Source: Longimicrobiales bacterium (GTDB taxonomy: Bacteria; Gemmatimonadota; Gemmatimonadetes; Longimicrobiales; Gaopeijiaceae). From it: DNA of 64,000 nt. The position numbers and the translations under genes are program-made. A model generated the notes under the pieces. That model had not been told where the DNA came from and did no database searches. It was given only the letters and a program-made list of their open reading frames with translations. Where the stretch lies: positions 1 to 64,000 of the forward strand of contig JANQRP010000032.1 of assembly GCA_028284495.1 (NCBI GenBank), read 5' to 3'. Positions 14,983-22,633 of the stretch are shown here, in pieces. How positions within the stretch are numbered: the stretch's first letter is position 1; every line of letters begins with the position of its first letter.

Positions 14983-17628
14983 CTACTCGGCCCTGAGCGT
15001 CTGAACGGGATCGATCCGGGCCGCCTGTCGGGCCGGGAGTGCCGCTGCCGCGACGGCGGTGGCCAGGAACACCCCGCCGACCACGAGATAGGTGCCGGGC
15101 GCACGGGGGTCCTGGCCGAGCGTGAGAATGCCGAGCACGGGGGCCAGGACCCAGGCGACGGCGCCGCCGACCACGATGGCCGGCACGATCTGACGGAGCG
15201 CGACGGCGAGCACCGACCGGGCGAGCGCCCGACGATTCGCCCCGAGCGCGAGGCGGATCCCGAACTCCCGCCGCCGCTGCCGGATGCGGAAGGCGAGGAG
15301 GCCGTAGAGTCCGACGGTGGCGACCACGAAGCCGGACACGCCTCCGATCACGATCAGCCACCCGAACGTCTCCTGCACGCGCGTCATGAAGCGGAGCCCG
15401 TCGGCGAGGGTGATCGGCACGCCCAGCGTCGCGAGGTCGTCGCCGACAGCGGCGCGGAGCGCGGCGACCGACCCGCCGAGGTCGTCGGATCGGACGAGAA
15501 GGAGCGCCTCGGCCGGCCGGACCTGATCGAAGGCGAAGTAGACACGGTCGAGGCGGGCGCGGGGGCCGACAGCCAGCGGGACGTCGTCGACGATGCCGAC
15601 GATGGTGACGGGTGCGTCGCCGAAGAGGTCGGGCGCGGTGAGCGTCACGCCGAGCGGATCCAGGCCGGGCAGGTGGCGCGCGACCCACGCGCGATTCACG
15701 ACGGCCACCGGCGCGCCGTCCGATCGGTCGGCCGGACCGAAACCTCGACCCCGCAGGAGCTCGACGTCGAAGATCTCGAAGAACCGCGGCCCGACGGTGT
15801 TCGAGAGATGCGGCGTGGGCTCGTCGCCGCCCGGGAGTCGCACGGGGGTGACGCGCTCGAAGTAGCCGGGGGCGCCGGTCGCGAGTTCGACGGTGGCGCT
15901 CTCGACCGAGCCGCTCTCGACCGAGCCGCTCTCGACCGAGCCGCTCTCGACAGGGCCGCTCTCGACGATGCCGGTCTCGACGGCGCCGATACGCTCCCGA
16001 AGCCGTGCGAGGGAGGCGGCGTCCGTCGCTTCGAGGCTCGCGTTCACCAGAAGGACCTCGTCCGACGGCAGGCTGCGGCCGAAGGCGCGGGCGTCGCGCG
16101 TGGTCTGGACCATGAGCCCCGCGCCCACGAGGGCCGCGCACGAGAGCCCGAGCTGCACGGACACGAGCAGGCCTCCGACCCGCCCCGTTCCGGATCCGGA
16201 CCCGCCCGGCCCACCGGTCAGGCGGCGCAGGTCCGACCGCCAGAGGCGCGCCACGGGAAGCGTGCCCGCGAGCACGGCCGTCCCGATCACGAGCAGCACC
16301 GTGAAGGCGGCGACCTCGGCCGTCATGCCGACGGTGATCCAGTGGTAGCCGAAGTTGCGGGGGCCGAGGGCGTCCTCGACATAGCGGGCGCCGACCCCGG
16401 CCAGCATGAAGCCGCCGACTCCGCCCACGGCCGCGAGCAGCAGCGACTCGAGGAGGGTCTGCAGCGTCAGCTGACCTCGGCTCGCGCCGAGCGCGCCCTG
16501 GATCGCGAGCGAGCGGGAGCGATCGACCGCCCGCACGAGGAGGAGGTTGGAGGCGTTGGCGATTGCGATGAGCAGGAGCGCCAGCCCGACGACGACGAGA
16601 CCCGCGAACAGGAGCACTTCGCCGCCCTCGCCTCGCTCCTTCGTGAAGCCGACCAGCCGCACGTTCGCCTGGCGCGCGTCCGCCGGCCGCCCGGCGTCCG
16701 CGCGGGCCCACACCCGCACGGCGGCCCGCGTCGCTTCGGCCTCGGACACGCCCGTTGCGAGCCGCGCCACGATCGCGACCTCGTCGTCCGGGCGTGGCTC
16801 CACCACTCGCCACCCGAAGTGGTTGGTCGGGAATCCGAAGGTCGCCGGCATGGTGCCGGTGGTGACGTGATCGACACCGTCGATCCGGACCGTCTCGCCC
16901 AGCTCCAGCCCGAGCGTCTCGTTCAGCGCGGCCCACGCCTCGGCCCCTGCGAGCCAGGTCGGACCCTCGTCGGTGCCGGCGATCCGACCGGCGACGGGCT
17001 CCACGCGGAGGAGCTCGAAGGCCTCGGGATCGAGGTCGGCGAGCGCGAACTGACGGGCGGGGCCGGTCGACCCGCCGATCCCCACCTGCGCGGTCGTGTA
17101 GGTGCCCACGCTCGCGAGTTCGGGCAGCGAGCGGAGCAGATCCGCGTCGGCGGCGGTCACGCGCGCCAGGCGGCCGGCGCCGCTCGGCTGGTTCACCTCC
17201 AGCCGCACCACGCGATGGCCCTCCGGCACCGGCAGCGACCGGTACCCGACACCCCAGAGGATCGAGAAGAAGACGGTCGGGGCCGCCACGCCGAGCGTGA
17301 GGATCAGGACAGCGGTGAACGCGGTGGCCGGGTCGTGCCGAAGCCCGCGCGCGGCCAGGTGCAGGGCGAGCCGGGGGCGGACACCGGCGCGGACACCGGC
17401 GCCGACACGGGCGCGGCCCCCGGCACGGTTCCCGGCGCGGTGCGGCCCGCGGCGCGCGTGACGCACCCCCGACAGGATCTCGCGCCACGCTCGAGCCCAC
17501 CGCGCCATGGTGCCACCCGGTCCACGGGCGACGACCTCGTCGAGGTCGGCGAGGAAGGCTTCGGCGTCCTCGCGCTGCGTCGCGTTCACGATCCAGCGGG
17601 CGAGAAACCGGGGTCGGGGCGGGGTCAT
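14983..17628 (-). CDS. ADOP-type ABC permease (second copy)
   Basis: An 881-residue relative of the permease at 11484-14216, with the same MacB core/FtsX double architecture: an N-terminal cytoplasmic segment (FLARWIVNATQREDAEAFLADLDE), a helix near ALHLAARGLRHDPATAF, two periplasmic cores and seven or eight membrane helices, ending RIDPVQTLRAE. Two low-complexity arrays are encoded: an Arg/Ala/Gly stretch near residues 60-85 and VESGS repeats near residues 545-575. The start at 17628 is preferred because the frame's first ATG (17664) falls inside the palindromic operator. It forms a unit with the PadR gene five bases downstream. Transported substrate unknown. Confidence 0.82.
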   Translation of the reverse strand: MTPPRPRFLARWIVNATQREDAEAFLADLDEVVARGPGGTMARWARAWREILSGVRHARRGPHRAGNRAGGRARVGAGVRAGVRPRLALHLAARGLRHDPATAFTAVLILTLGVAAPTVFFSILWGVGYRSLPVPEGHRVVRLEVNQPSGAGRLARVTAADADLLRSLPELASVGTYTTAQVGIGGSTGPARQFALADLDPEAFELLRVEPVAGRIAGTDEGPTWLAGAEAWAALNETLGLELGETVRIDGVDHVTTGTMPATFGFPTNHFGWRVVEPRPDDEVAIVARLATGVSEAEATRAAVRVWARADAGRPADARQANVRLVGFTKERGEGGEVLLFAGLVVVGLALLLIAIANASNLLLVRAVDRSRSLAIQGALGASRGQLTLQTLLESLLLAAVGGVGGFMLAGVGARYVEDALGPRNFGYHWITVGMTAEVAAFTVLLVIGTAVLAGTLPVARLWRSDLRRLTGGPGGSGSGTGRVGGLLVSVQLGLSCAALVGAGLMVQTTRDARAFGRSLPSDEVLLVNASLEATDAASLARLRERIGAVETGIVESGPVESGSVESGSVESGSVESATVELATGAPGYFERVTPVRLPGGDEPTPHLSNTVGPRFFEIFDVELLRGRGFGPADRSDGAPVAVVNRAWVARHLPGLDPLGVTLTAPDLFGDAPVTIVGIVDDVPLAVGPRARLDRVYFAFDQVRPAEALLLVRSDDLGGSVAALRAAVGDDLATLGVPITLADGLRFMTRVQETFGWLIVIGGVSGFVVATVGLYGLLAFRIRQRRREFGIRLALGANRRALARSVLAVALRQIVPAIVVGGAVAWVLAPVLGILTLGQDPRAPGTYLVVGGVFLATAVAAAALPARQAARIDPVQTLRAE
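15901..15990 (-). repeat. 15-bp tandem array inside the second ADOP permease
   Basis: Three identical copies of ctcgaccgagccgct (plus-strand reading) at 15901-15945 are followed by three degenerate copies to 15990. They encode a VESGS-type pentapeptide repeat in a periplasmic loop. The unit is a multiple of three, so copy-number change would alter loop length without breaking the frame. Confidence 0.9.
17377..17448 (-). repeat. 12-bp tandem array near the N-terminus of the second ADOP permease
   Basis: Six 12-base units, the first two identical (gcggacaccggc) and the rest progressively diverged, encode an Arg/Ala/Gly/Val-rich stretch just before the first membrane helix. The positive charge would keep this segment in the cytoplasm. 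Confidence 0.85.
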
Positions 17629-17649
17629 CGGCGTCGTCCGAGAAGGTGA

Positions 17650-17664
17650 GTGTACAATGTACAC
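17650..17664 (-). promoter_or_regulatory. Perfect palindrome upstream of second ADOP permease (probable PadR operator)
   Basis: GTGTACAATGTACAC is a perfect inverted repeat (7-bp arms around one base) 22 bases upstream of the chosen ADOP start. TGTACA-type half-sites are usual for PadR regulators. On the minus strand it contains TACATT and TACACT, either of which could be a -10 box; no convincing -35 is visible. The likely ligand is the PadR encoded at 14648-14977. Confidence 0.6.
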
Positions 17665-17900
17665 CTACGGACGATGTGCGGCCTCGCCGGGTTTCGGACG
17701 GGGCATGCGAGCCTCGCCGAATGCGGGTTTACCGCCCGAATCCGGACCTGCGTGGAGGGCCTCACCACAGGCGATCGCATCGGAATCCCGACATCGACAT
17801 CCGGATTGGTGTGGCATCATGAGTGTGAGAGGCCGAGGCGACCCGGGACGCGCTCGGGGGACGGGCTCGGCCGATGCACTCGCAGCGCCGGGAGGATGCC

Positions 17901-18467
17901 ATGTCCAACTCCACCCTGGCCCGCCGAATTCCGGCGTTGGCCCTGCTCCTCGTAGCATGTGGCGGCGAAGGACCCCCGCAGCAGGCCGCGCAGGACGACT
18001 TCGCGGCCGAGTCCAACCGCGGCCAGGCCTTCATCCAGGACGCCAGCGCGACCCCGAACATCCTCCAGATCGCGATCGGATCGGAGGACCACACCACGCT
18101 CGCGGCAGCGGTCCAGGCGGCGGAGCTCGAGAACGTGCTGGTCAACGCGGGACCGCTGACGGTGTTCGCGCCGACCGACGAGGCCTTCGCGGCGTTGCCG
18201 GAGGGCACCCTCGAGGAGCTGCTCAAGCCGGAGAACAAGCAGACGCTGGCGAACATCGTCACGTCGCACGCGGCACCCGGGAAGTTCACGGTCGAGCAGC
18301 TTGCGGACGGGATGCAGCTGTACCAGGCCACGGGCCACTACATCCCGGTCGAGGTCCGGGACGGCGCGACGTACGTGAACGGCGCGCGGATCCTCGCGAC
18401 GGTGCCGGCTACCAACGGCATCGTCCACGTCATCGACCAGGTCTTCCTGATCGCCGCGCCGGAGTGA
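17901..18467 (+). CDS. Fasciclin-domain lipoprotein at the head of the nos cluster
   Basis: A 188-residue lipoprotein (signal ALALLLVAC, lipidated C20) with one fasciclin/FAS1 domain: DHTTLAAAVQAAEL..., LTVFAPTDEAFAALP, the H-box region ILATVPATNGIVHVIDQVFL. FAS1 domains mediate adhesion or protein-protein contact. GGAGG is about five bases upstream of the ATG at 17901. The gene ends four bases before the Rrf2 regulator and appears to open the nos transcription unit, so a role in holding a periplasmic partner near the membrane is possible but unproven. Confidence 0.85.
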   Translation: MSNSTLARRIPALALLLVACGGEGPPQQAAQDDFAAESNRGQAFIQDASATPNILQIAIGSEDHTTLAAAVQAAELENVLVNAGPLTVFAPTDEAFAALPEGTLEELLKPENKQTLANIVTSHAAPGKFTVEQLADGMQLYQATGHYIPVEVRDGATYVNGARILATVPATNGIVHVIDQVFLIAAPE

Positions 18468-18471
18468 CTCC

Positions 18472-18909
18472 ATGCTCTCGCGCACGGGCACCTACGCGCT
18501 TCAGGCGACGCTCTATCTCGCCGAGCACCGGGATCGCAACGCGGTCTCGACCTCGGAGATCGCGAGTCGCCTGGATGCCCCGGCCGACTACCTCGGCAAG
18601 GTGCTGCGCACGCTCGGGAAGGCCGGAGTGCTCACGTCAACGCGGGGCGTACGCGGTGGATACCGCCTCGTCCCGGCCCCGTCCGAGGTGACGGTGGCGG
18701 ACGTGGTGACGCCCTTCGACGGCTACGAGCCACCGAAGGCGTGTCTGCTGGGCGGCCGCTGCAACCTCGACGATCCGTGCAGTGCCCACGCGCGCCGGCT
18801 CGAGTGGATCGAGGCCCAGCGGGCGATCCTCCGCCAAACCACGGTGGCCGACCTTCTCGCGCACGAGCCGGACGAGCTCGAAGACGACACCCACGCTTCA
18901 ACCGACTGA
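18472..18909 (+). CDS. Rrf2-family Fe-S regulator (NsrR/IscR-like)
   Basis: A 145-residue Rrf2 protein. The winged HTH is at about 1-75 (YALQATLYLAEH, ISEIASRLDAP-type helix, GVRGGYRL wing) and three cysteines, C91, C97 and C103, are spaced C-x5-C-x5-C as in IscR and actinobacterial NsrR. It should therefore carry an Fe-S cluster and sense nitric oxide, oxygen or cluster status. Its position between the fasciclin and cytochrome genes of the nos cluster favours control of N2O reduction by NO or O2. The acidic C-terminal tail (DELEDDTH) is not typical. Which signal it senses cannot be read from the sequence. Confidence 0.87.
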   Translation: MLSRTGTYALQATLYLAEHRDRNAVSTSEIASRLDAPADYLGKVLRTLGKAGVLTSTRGVRGGYRLVPAPSEVTVADVVTPFDGYEPPKACLLGGRCNLDDPCSAHARRLEWIEAQRAILRQTTVADLLAHEPDELEDDTHASTD

Positions 18910-18918
18910 CGAGGAACC

Positions 18919-19413
18919 ATGCACATACACGCCCTCCGGGCCGTCCCGGCCACCGCCCTTCTGACCGCGGTATTCCTGGCCGCGTGCGGAGGTGAGTCGC
19001 CCGACACCTCGGGGGAATCGTCCCCGGCCACACCCGCCGCGCCCGCGGAGCTCACCGCGGTCGAGCTCGAACAGGGCATCGGGCCCGTCCGCGACCTGCA
19101 GCTCGCGGCCATCGATCCCGCGCTGGTCGGCGAGGGTGAAGCCGCGTTCACGACCAAGTGCTCGGCGTGCCACAAGCTCGACGAGCGCTACGTGGGGCCG
19201 CCGCTCCGCGACGTGACCGACCGCCGTCGGCCGGAATTCGTGATGAACATGATCCTGAACGCCGCGGAGATGGTCGAACGGCACCCCGAAATCCGCGGGA
19301 TGCTCGCCGACTACTTCACGCCCATGCCCGTCCAGGTCACCGACCGGGACGAAGCACGAGCAATTCTCGAATACCTGCGCCAGGCGCAGGCCGAAGCCAA
19401 CCAGGGAGGTTGA
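18919..19413 (+). CDS. c-type cytochrome lipoprotein of the nos cluster
   Basis: A 164-residue lipoprotein (FLAAC, C23) with one haem site C81-S-A-C84-H85 and a probable axial Met136 in FTPMPVQV. GVGPPLRDV-like sequence after the haem (YVGPPLRDVTDR) is usual in class I cytochromes. GAGGA sits four bases before the ATG. It ends three bases before nosZ, so it is the likely periplasmic electron donor to NosZ in place of the NosR/NosX route, which is absent here, as is common in clade II clusters. Confidence 0.9.
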   Translation: MHIHALRAVPATALLTAVFLAACGGESPDTSGESSPATPAAPAELTAVELEQGIGPVRDLQLAAIDPALVGEGEAAFTTKCSACHKLDERYVGPPLRDVTDRRRPEFVMNMILNAAEMVERHPEIRGMLADYFTPMPVQVTDRDEARAILEYLRQAQAEANQGG

Positions 19414-19416
19414 ACC

Positions 19417-21399
19417 ATGGCCAGCAAGAGAAGGGGCCTGATCGCGCTCGGCACCGCGCTGCTCGTGGCGTCCTTCGGGGCGTACGCGTGTCAGTCCGGA
19501 TCGACCGGAGGCGTGGGGGCCGGAGACATGATGTCCGCCGCGGAGGCCGTCTATGTACCGCCCGGCGAGTACGACGAGTTCTACGCCTTCATGTCGGGAG
19601 GCTTCAGCGGAAACCTCACGGTGATGGGTCTCCCCTCCGGACGGCTGCTCCGTACGGTTCCGGTGTTCAGCCAGTACCCCGAGAACGGATGGGGCTACGC
19701 CGAGGAGACGAAGGCGATGCTCAACACGTCGTACGGCTTCGTCCCGTGGGACGACGCGCACCATCCGGAGCTGTCGATGACGGACGGGGTGCCGGACGGC
19801 CGCTGGATCTTCATCAACGGCAACAACACCCCGCGCGTCGCGCGGGTGGACCTGAACACCTTCGAGACCACCGAGATCCTCGAGATCCCGAACTCGGCGG
19901 GGAACCACGGATCGCCCTTCATCACGCCGGACTCGAAGTACATCGTGGCGTCCACGCGCTTCAGCGTACCGGTGCCGAATCGCGACATGTCGATCGAGGA
20001 GTACCGCGGGAACTTCAAGGGCACGCTGAGCTTCGTGCGCGCGGATCAGCCGGGTGAGATGGACGTGGCGTTCCAGGTGCTGATGCCGGGGTACGACTAC
20101 GACCTCGCGCACGCGGGCAAGGGTCCGTCGATGGGCTGGATGTTCTTCACCTCGTACAACTCCGAGGAGGAGCACACCCTGCTCGAGATCAACGCGTCAC
20201 GCCGCGACAAGGACTTCATCGCGGCCGTGAACTACGAGCGCGCCGAGGAGTGCATCGCGGCCGGCGCCGGCGAGATGATGCCGGCAAACTACGCCCACAA
20301 CTACATGGACGACCGCCACATCGCGGTTACGGACATGAAGAGCAGCGTGCTCGTGATCGAGCCGTCGGACTGCTCCGACCTCGTCTACTTCCTGCCGACC
20401 CCGAAGTCGCCGCACGGCGTCGACGTGGATCCGAGCGGGGAGTACATCGCGGCGGGCGGCAAGCTGGCCACGGTGATTCCGGTGCACTCCTTCAGCAAGA
20501 TGATCGCGGCCATCGAGGCCGAGGACTTCGAGGAGGTCATCGACGGGATCCCGGTCCTCACCTACGAGTCGGTGCTGGCGGGTGAGGTCGCGAACGCGGG
20601 CCTCGGTCCGCTCCACACGGAGTTCGACGGAGAGGGCTACGCCTACACGACCGCCTTCATCTCGTCCGAGATCGTGAAGTGGGAGATCGGTACGTGGCAG
20701 GTCGTGGACCGGATTCCGGTCTACTACTCGGTCGGGCACCTCATGATTCCGGGCGGCGACTCGCAGGACCCGGACGGGAAGTACCTGGTCGCGCTGAACA
20801 AGATCACGAAGGACCGCTACCTGCCGACCGGCCCGGAGCTGGCGCACTCGGCGCAGCTGATCGACATTAGCGGCGACCGCATGCGACTGCTGCTCGACTT
20901 CCCGACCCAGGGCGAGCCGCACTACGCACAGGGCATCGCGGCTGAAAAGCTGATGGACGGCGATCAGGTCCAGTTCTACTCGCTGACCGAGAACCACCAT
21001 CCGTACGCGGCGACCTCCGAGGCGGAGGCGCGCGTCGAGCGCGAGGGGAACGAGGTCCACGTCTACATGACCTCGATCCGCAGCCACTTCACACCCGACA
21101 ACATCGAGGGCGTGCGAGTGGGCGACCGGGTGTTCTTCCACGTCACCAACCTCGAGCAGGACTGGGACGTGCCGCACGGATTCGCGGCCCTCGGCGCGAA
21201 CACCGCGGAGCTGCTCATCATGCCGGGTCAGACCCGGACGCTGGTGTGGGAGCCGAAGGAGCCGGGGATCTACCCCTTCTACTGCACTGACTTCTGCTCG
21301 GCGCTCCATCAGGAGATGCAGGGCTACATCCGGGTGTCGCCGCAGGGCGCTGCAGTGCCGCTTCGCTGGGGCACGGGCGGCGAGTGGAACACCAACTGA
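19417..21399 (+). CDS. nosZ: Nitrous-oxide reductase, clade II type
   Basis: A 660-residue enzyme that reduces N2O to N2 in the periplasm. The N-terminal segment (ALLVASFGAYACQSG) is a Sec-type signal with no twin arginine motif, which separates clade II from the Tat-exported clade I. The propeller domain carries the CuZ site; the C-terminal cupredoxin has the CuA ligands H587 (VPHGF), C623, C627, H631 and M634 (CTDFCSALHQEM). GGAGG precedes the ATG by seven bases. AYAC does not fit a lipobox well, but lipidation at C25 is not excluded. The surrounding cytochrome, NosL, NosD, NosF and NosY genes complete the usual set. Confidence 0.95.
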   Translation: MASKRRGLIALGTALLVASFGAYACQSGSTGGVGAGDMMSAAEAVYVPPGEYDEFYAFMSGGFSGNLTVMGLPSGRLLRTVPVFSQYPENGWGYAEETKAMLNTSYGFVPWDDAHHPELSMTDGVPDGRWIFINGNNTPRVARVDLNTFETTEILEIPNSAGNHGSPFITPDSKYIVASTRFSVPVPNRDMSIEEYRGNFKGTLSFVRADQPGEMDVAFQVLMPGYDYDLAHAGKGPSMGWMFFTSYNSEEEHTLLEINASRRDKDFIAAVNYERAEECIAAGAGEMMPANYAHNYMDDRHIAVTDMKSSVLVIEPSDCSDLVYFLPTPKSPHGVDVDPSGEYIAAGGKLATVIPVHSFSKMIAAIEAEDFEEVIDGIPVLTYESVLAGEVANAGLGPLHTEFDGEGYAYTTAFISSEIVKWEIGTWQVVDRIPVYYSVGHLMIPGGDSQDPDGKYLVALNKITKDRYLPTGPELAHSAQLIDISGDRMRLLLDFPTQGEPHYAQGIAAEKLMDGDQVQFYSLTENHHPYAATSEAEARVEREGNEVHVYMTSIRSHFTPDNIEGVRVGDRVFFHVTNLEQDWDVPHGFAALGANTAELLIMPGQTRTLVWEPKEPGIYPFYCTDFCSALHQEMQGYIRVSPQGAAVPLRWGTGGEWNTN

Positions 21400-21411
21400 C
21401 GCGACCGGAGT

Positions 21412-21436
21412 CGGGGGCGGCCCCCTGCCGCCCCCG
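21412..21436 (+). promoter_or_regulatory. GC hairpin between nosZ and the accessory genes
   Basis: CGGGGGCGG (21412-21420) and CCGCCCCCG (21428-21436) form a perfect 9-bp stem with a 7-base loop, 13 bases after the nosZ stop. There is no T-tract. Such a hairpin could protect the nosZ message at its 3' end or let only part of the transcription reach the maturation genes, giving more NosZ than accessory protein. Confidence 0.6.
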
Positions 21437-21472
21437 GCGCCTCATGCACCGAGGCCTGGGAGCCACCTGACC

Positions 21473-22633
21473 ATGAGCAACCGAAGCCGGATCCTGATTC
21501 TGCTCGCGTCACTCGCGCTGGGACTGATGTACGTCCTGCCCGTGTGGCGCATCACGCTCGAGGCCCCGCAGTACCCGGAGGGACTCGGCATGGTGATCCG
21601 GATCGACGACATCGCGGGCGTGAAGGAGCACGACCTGCGAAACATCAACAACCTCAACCACTACATCGGGATGCGCGTCATCGAGCCGGACGACATCCCC
21701 GAGCTGCGGATCATGCCCTGGGTCGTGGCCGCGCTCATGCTCGGCGGTGCGCTCACCGCGGCCCTCGGGCGGCGACACATGCTCTACCTCTGGACCGCGG
21801 CGTTCGTGACGATCTCGGTGGTCGGCATGGCCGACTTCTACAGGTGGGAGTACGACTACGGCCACAACCTCGACGAAGAGAACGCGATCATAAAGATCCC
21901 GGGGATGAGCTATCAGCCGCCCCTGATCGGCTCGAGGCAGATCCTCAACTTCACCGCGCACTCGTGGCCGGGCGGCGGCGGGTGGGCCGCGATCCTGGCG
22001 TGCGGGATGGGCGTGTTCGTGACGGGTGCCGAGATGAGGCGTGCGCGCCGAGGGGCCGAAGCGCAGGGGGTGGCGGTGGACGCGGCGGGCGTCGGTCGGG
22101 ACCCGAGCGCAGGGCCGTCGTCGACCCGAGGTGGGTCGGCGGGCGGCGGTGTCGCGGGGGCCGCGCTCCTCGCGATGCTGCTCTCCGGATGCGCGGACCC
22201 CGAGCCGCGGGCGCTCGTTGCGGGGGTCGACACCTGCGCGCACTGCCTCATGACGCTCGCGGAGGCCGAGTACGGGAGCGAGCTCGTGACGACCACGGGT
22301 GTCGTCCACACCTTCGACTCGGTGGAGTGCCTCGTCAGCTTCCTCGAGCACGGACGCATGATCGGCGAGGTGCATTCGCTGTGGGTGACCGACTTCGGAA
22401 ACCCGCGCGATCTCGTGCCCGCCGAGAAGGCGTTCTATCTGGTGAGTCCGAGCCTGGGCTCGCCCATGGGGCTCGGGGTGACCGCCTTCGCGCACGAAGA
22501 CGCTCGGAATGCGGCGCTCCAGGCGTTCGGGGGCGAGGCGTCGACGTGGCGCGGCGTGAAGGAGCTCGTGACCGACACGTGGCCGAACGGTCGGCCCGTG
22601 AACCACGGGGGCCACGGGTCGGAGATCCGATGA
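21473..22633 (+). CDS. nosL: Nos-cluster membrane protein fused to NosL copper chaperone
   Basis: A 386-residue fusion. Residues 1-185 are a membrane domain (helices near 7-25, 81-98, 104-120, 168-185) with LEAPQYPEGLGM, NNLNHYIGMRVIEPDDIPEL and WEYDYGHNLD blocks that I associate with a separate conserved gene in clade II nos clusters. Residues 190-225 are a low-complexity linker. A further hydrophobic segment ends in a lipobox-like LLSGC240, followed by a NosL domain with C255-x-x-C258-x-M260 (VDTCAHCLMTLAEAEYGSELV) and FDSVECLVSFL. NosL delivers Cu(I) for CuZ assembly. The frame is open throughout. It overlaps nosD by ATGA. Confidence 0.82.
   Translation: MSNRSRILILLASLALGLMYVLPVWRITLEAPQYPEGLGMVIRIDDIAGVKEHDLRNINNLNHYIGMRVIEPDDIPELRIMPWVVAALMLGGALTAALGRRHMLYLWTAAFVTISVVGMADFYRWEYDYGHNLDEENAIIKIPGMSYQPPLIGSRQILNFTAHSWPGGGGWAAILACGMGVFVTGAEMRRARRGAEAQGVAVDAAGVGRDPSAGPSSTRGGSAGGGVAGAALLAMLLSGCADPEPRALVAGVDTCAHCLMTLAEAEYGSELVTTTGVVHTFDSVECLVSFLEHGRMIGEVHSLWVTDFGNPRDLVPAEKAFYLVSPSLGSPMGLGVTAFAHEDARNAALQAFGGEASTWRGVKELVTDTWPNGRPVNHGGHGSEIR

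Noticed and set aside
14965..17649. An 894-codon plus-strand frame
   Set aside because: Antisense to the second ADOP permease, low complexity and Glu/Arg/His-rich throughout.
17650..17664. ATG at 17664 as start of the second ADOP permease
   Set aside because: It lies inside the perfect palindrome that looks like the operator, and the ATG at 17628 begins the conserved N-terminal segment.
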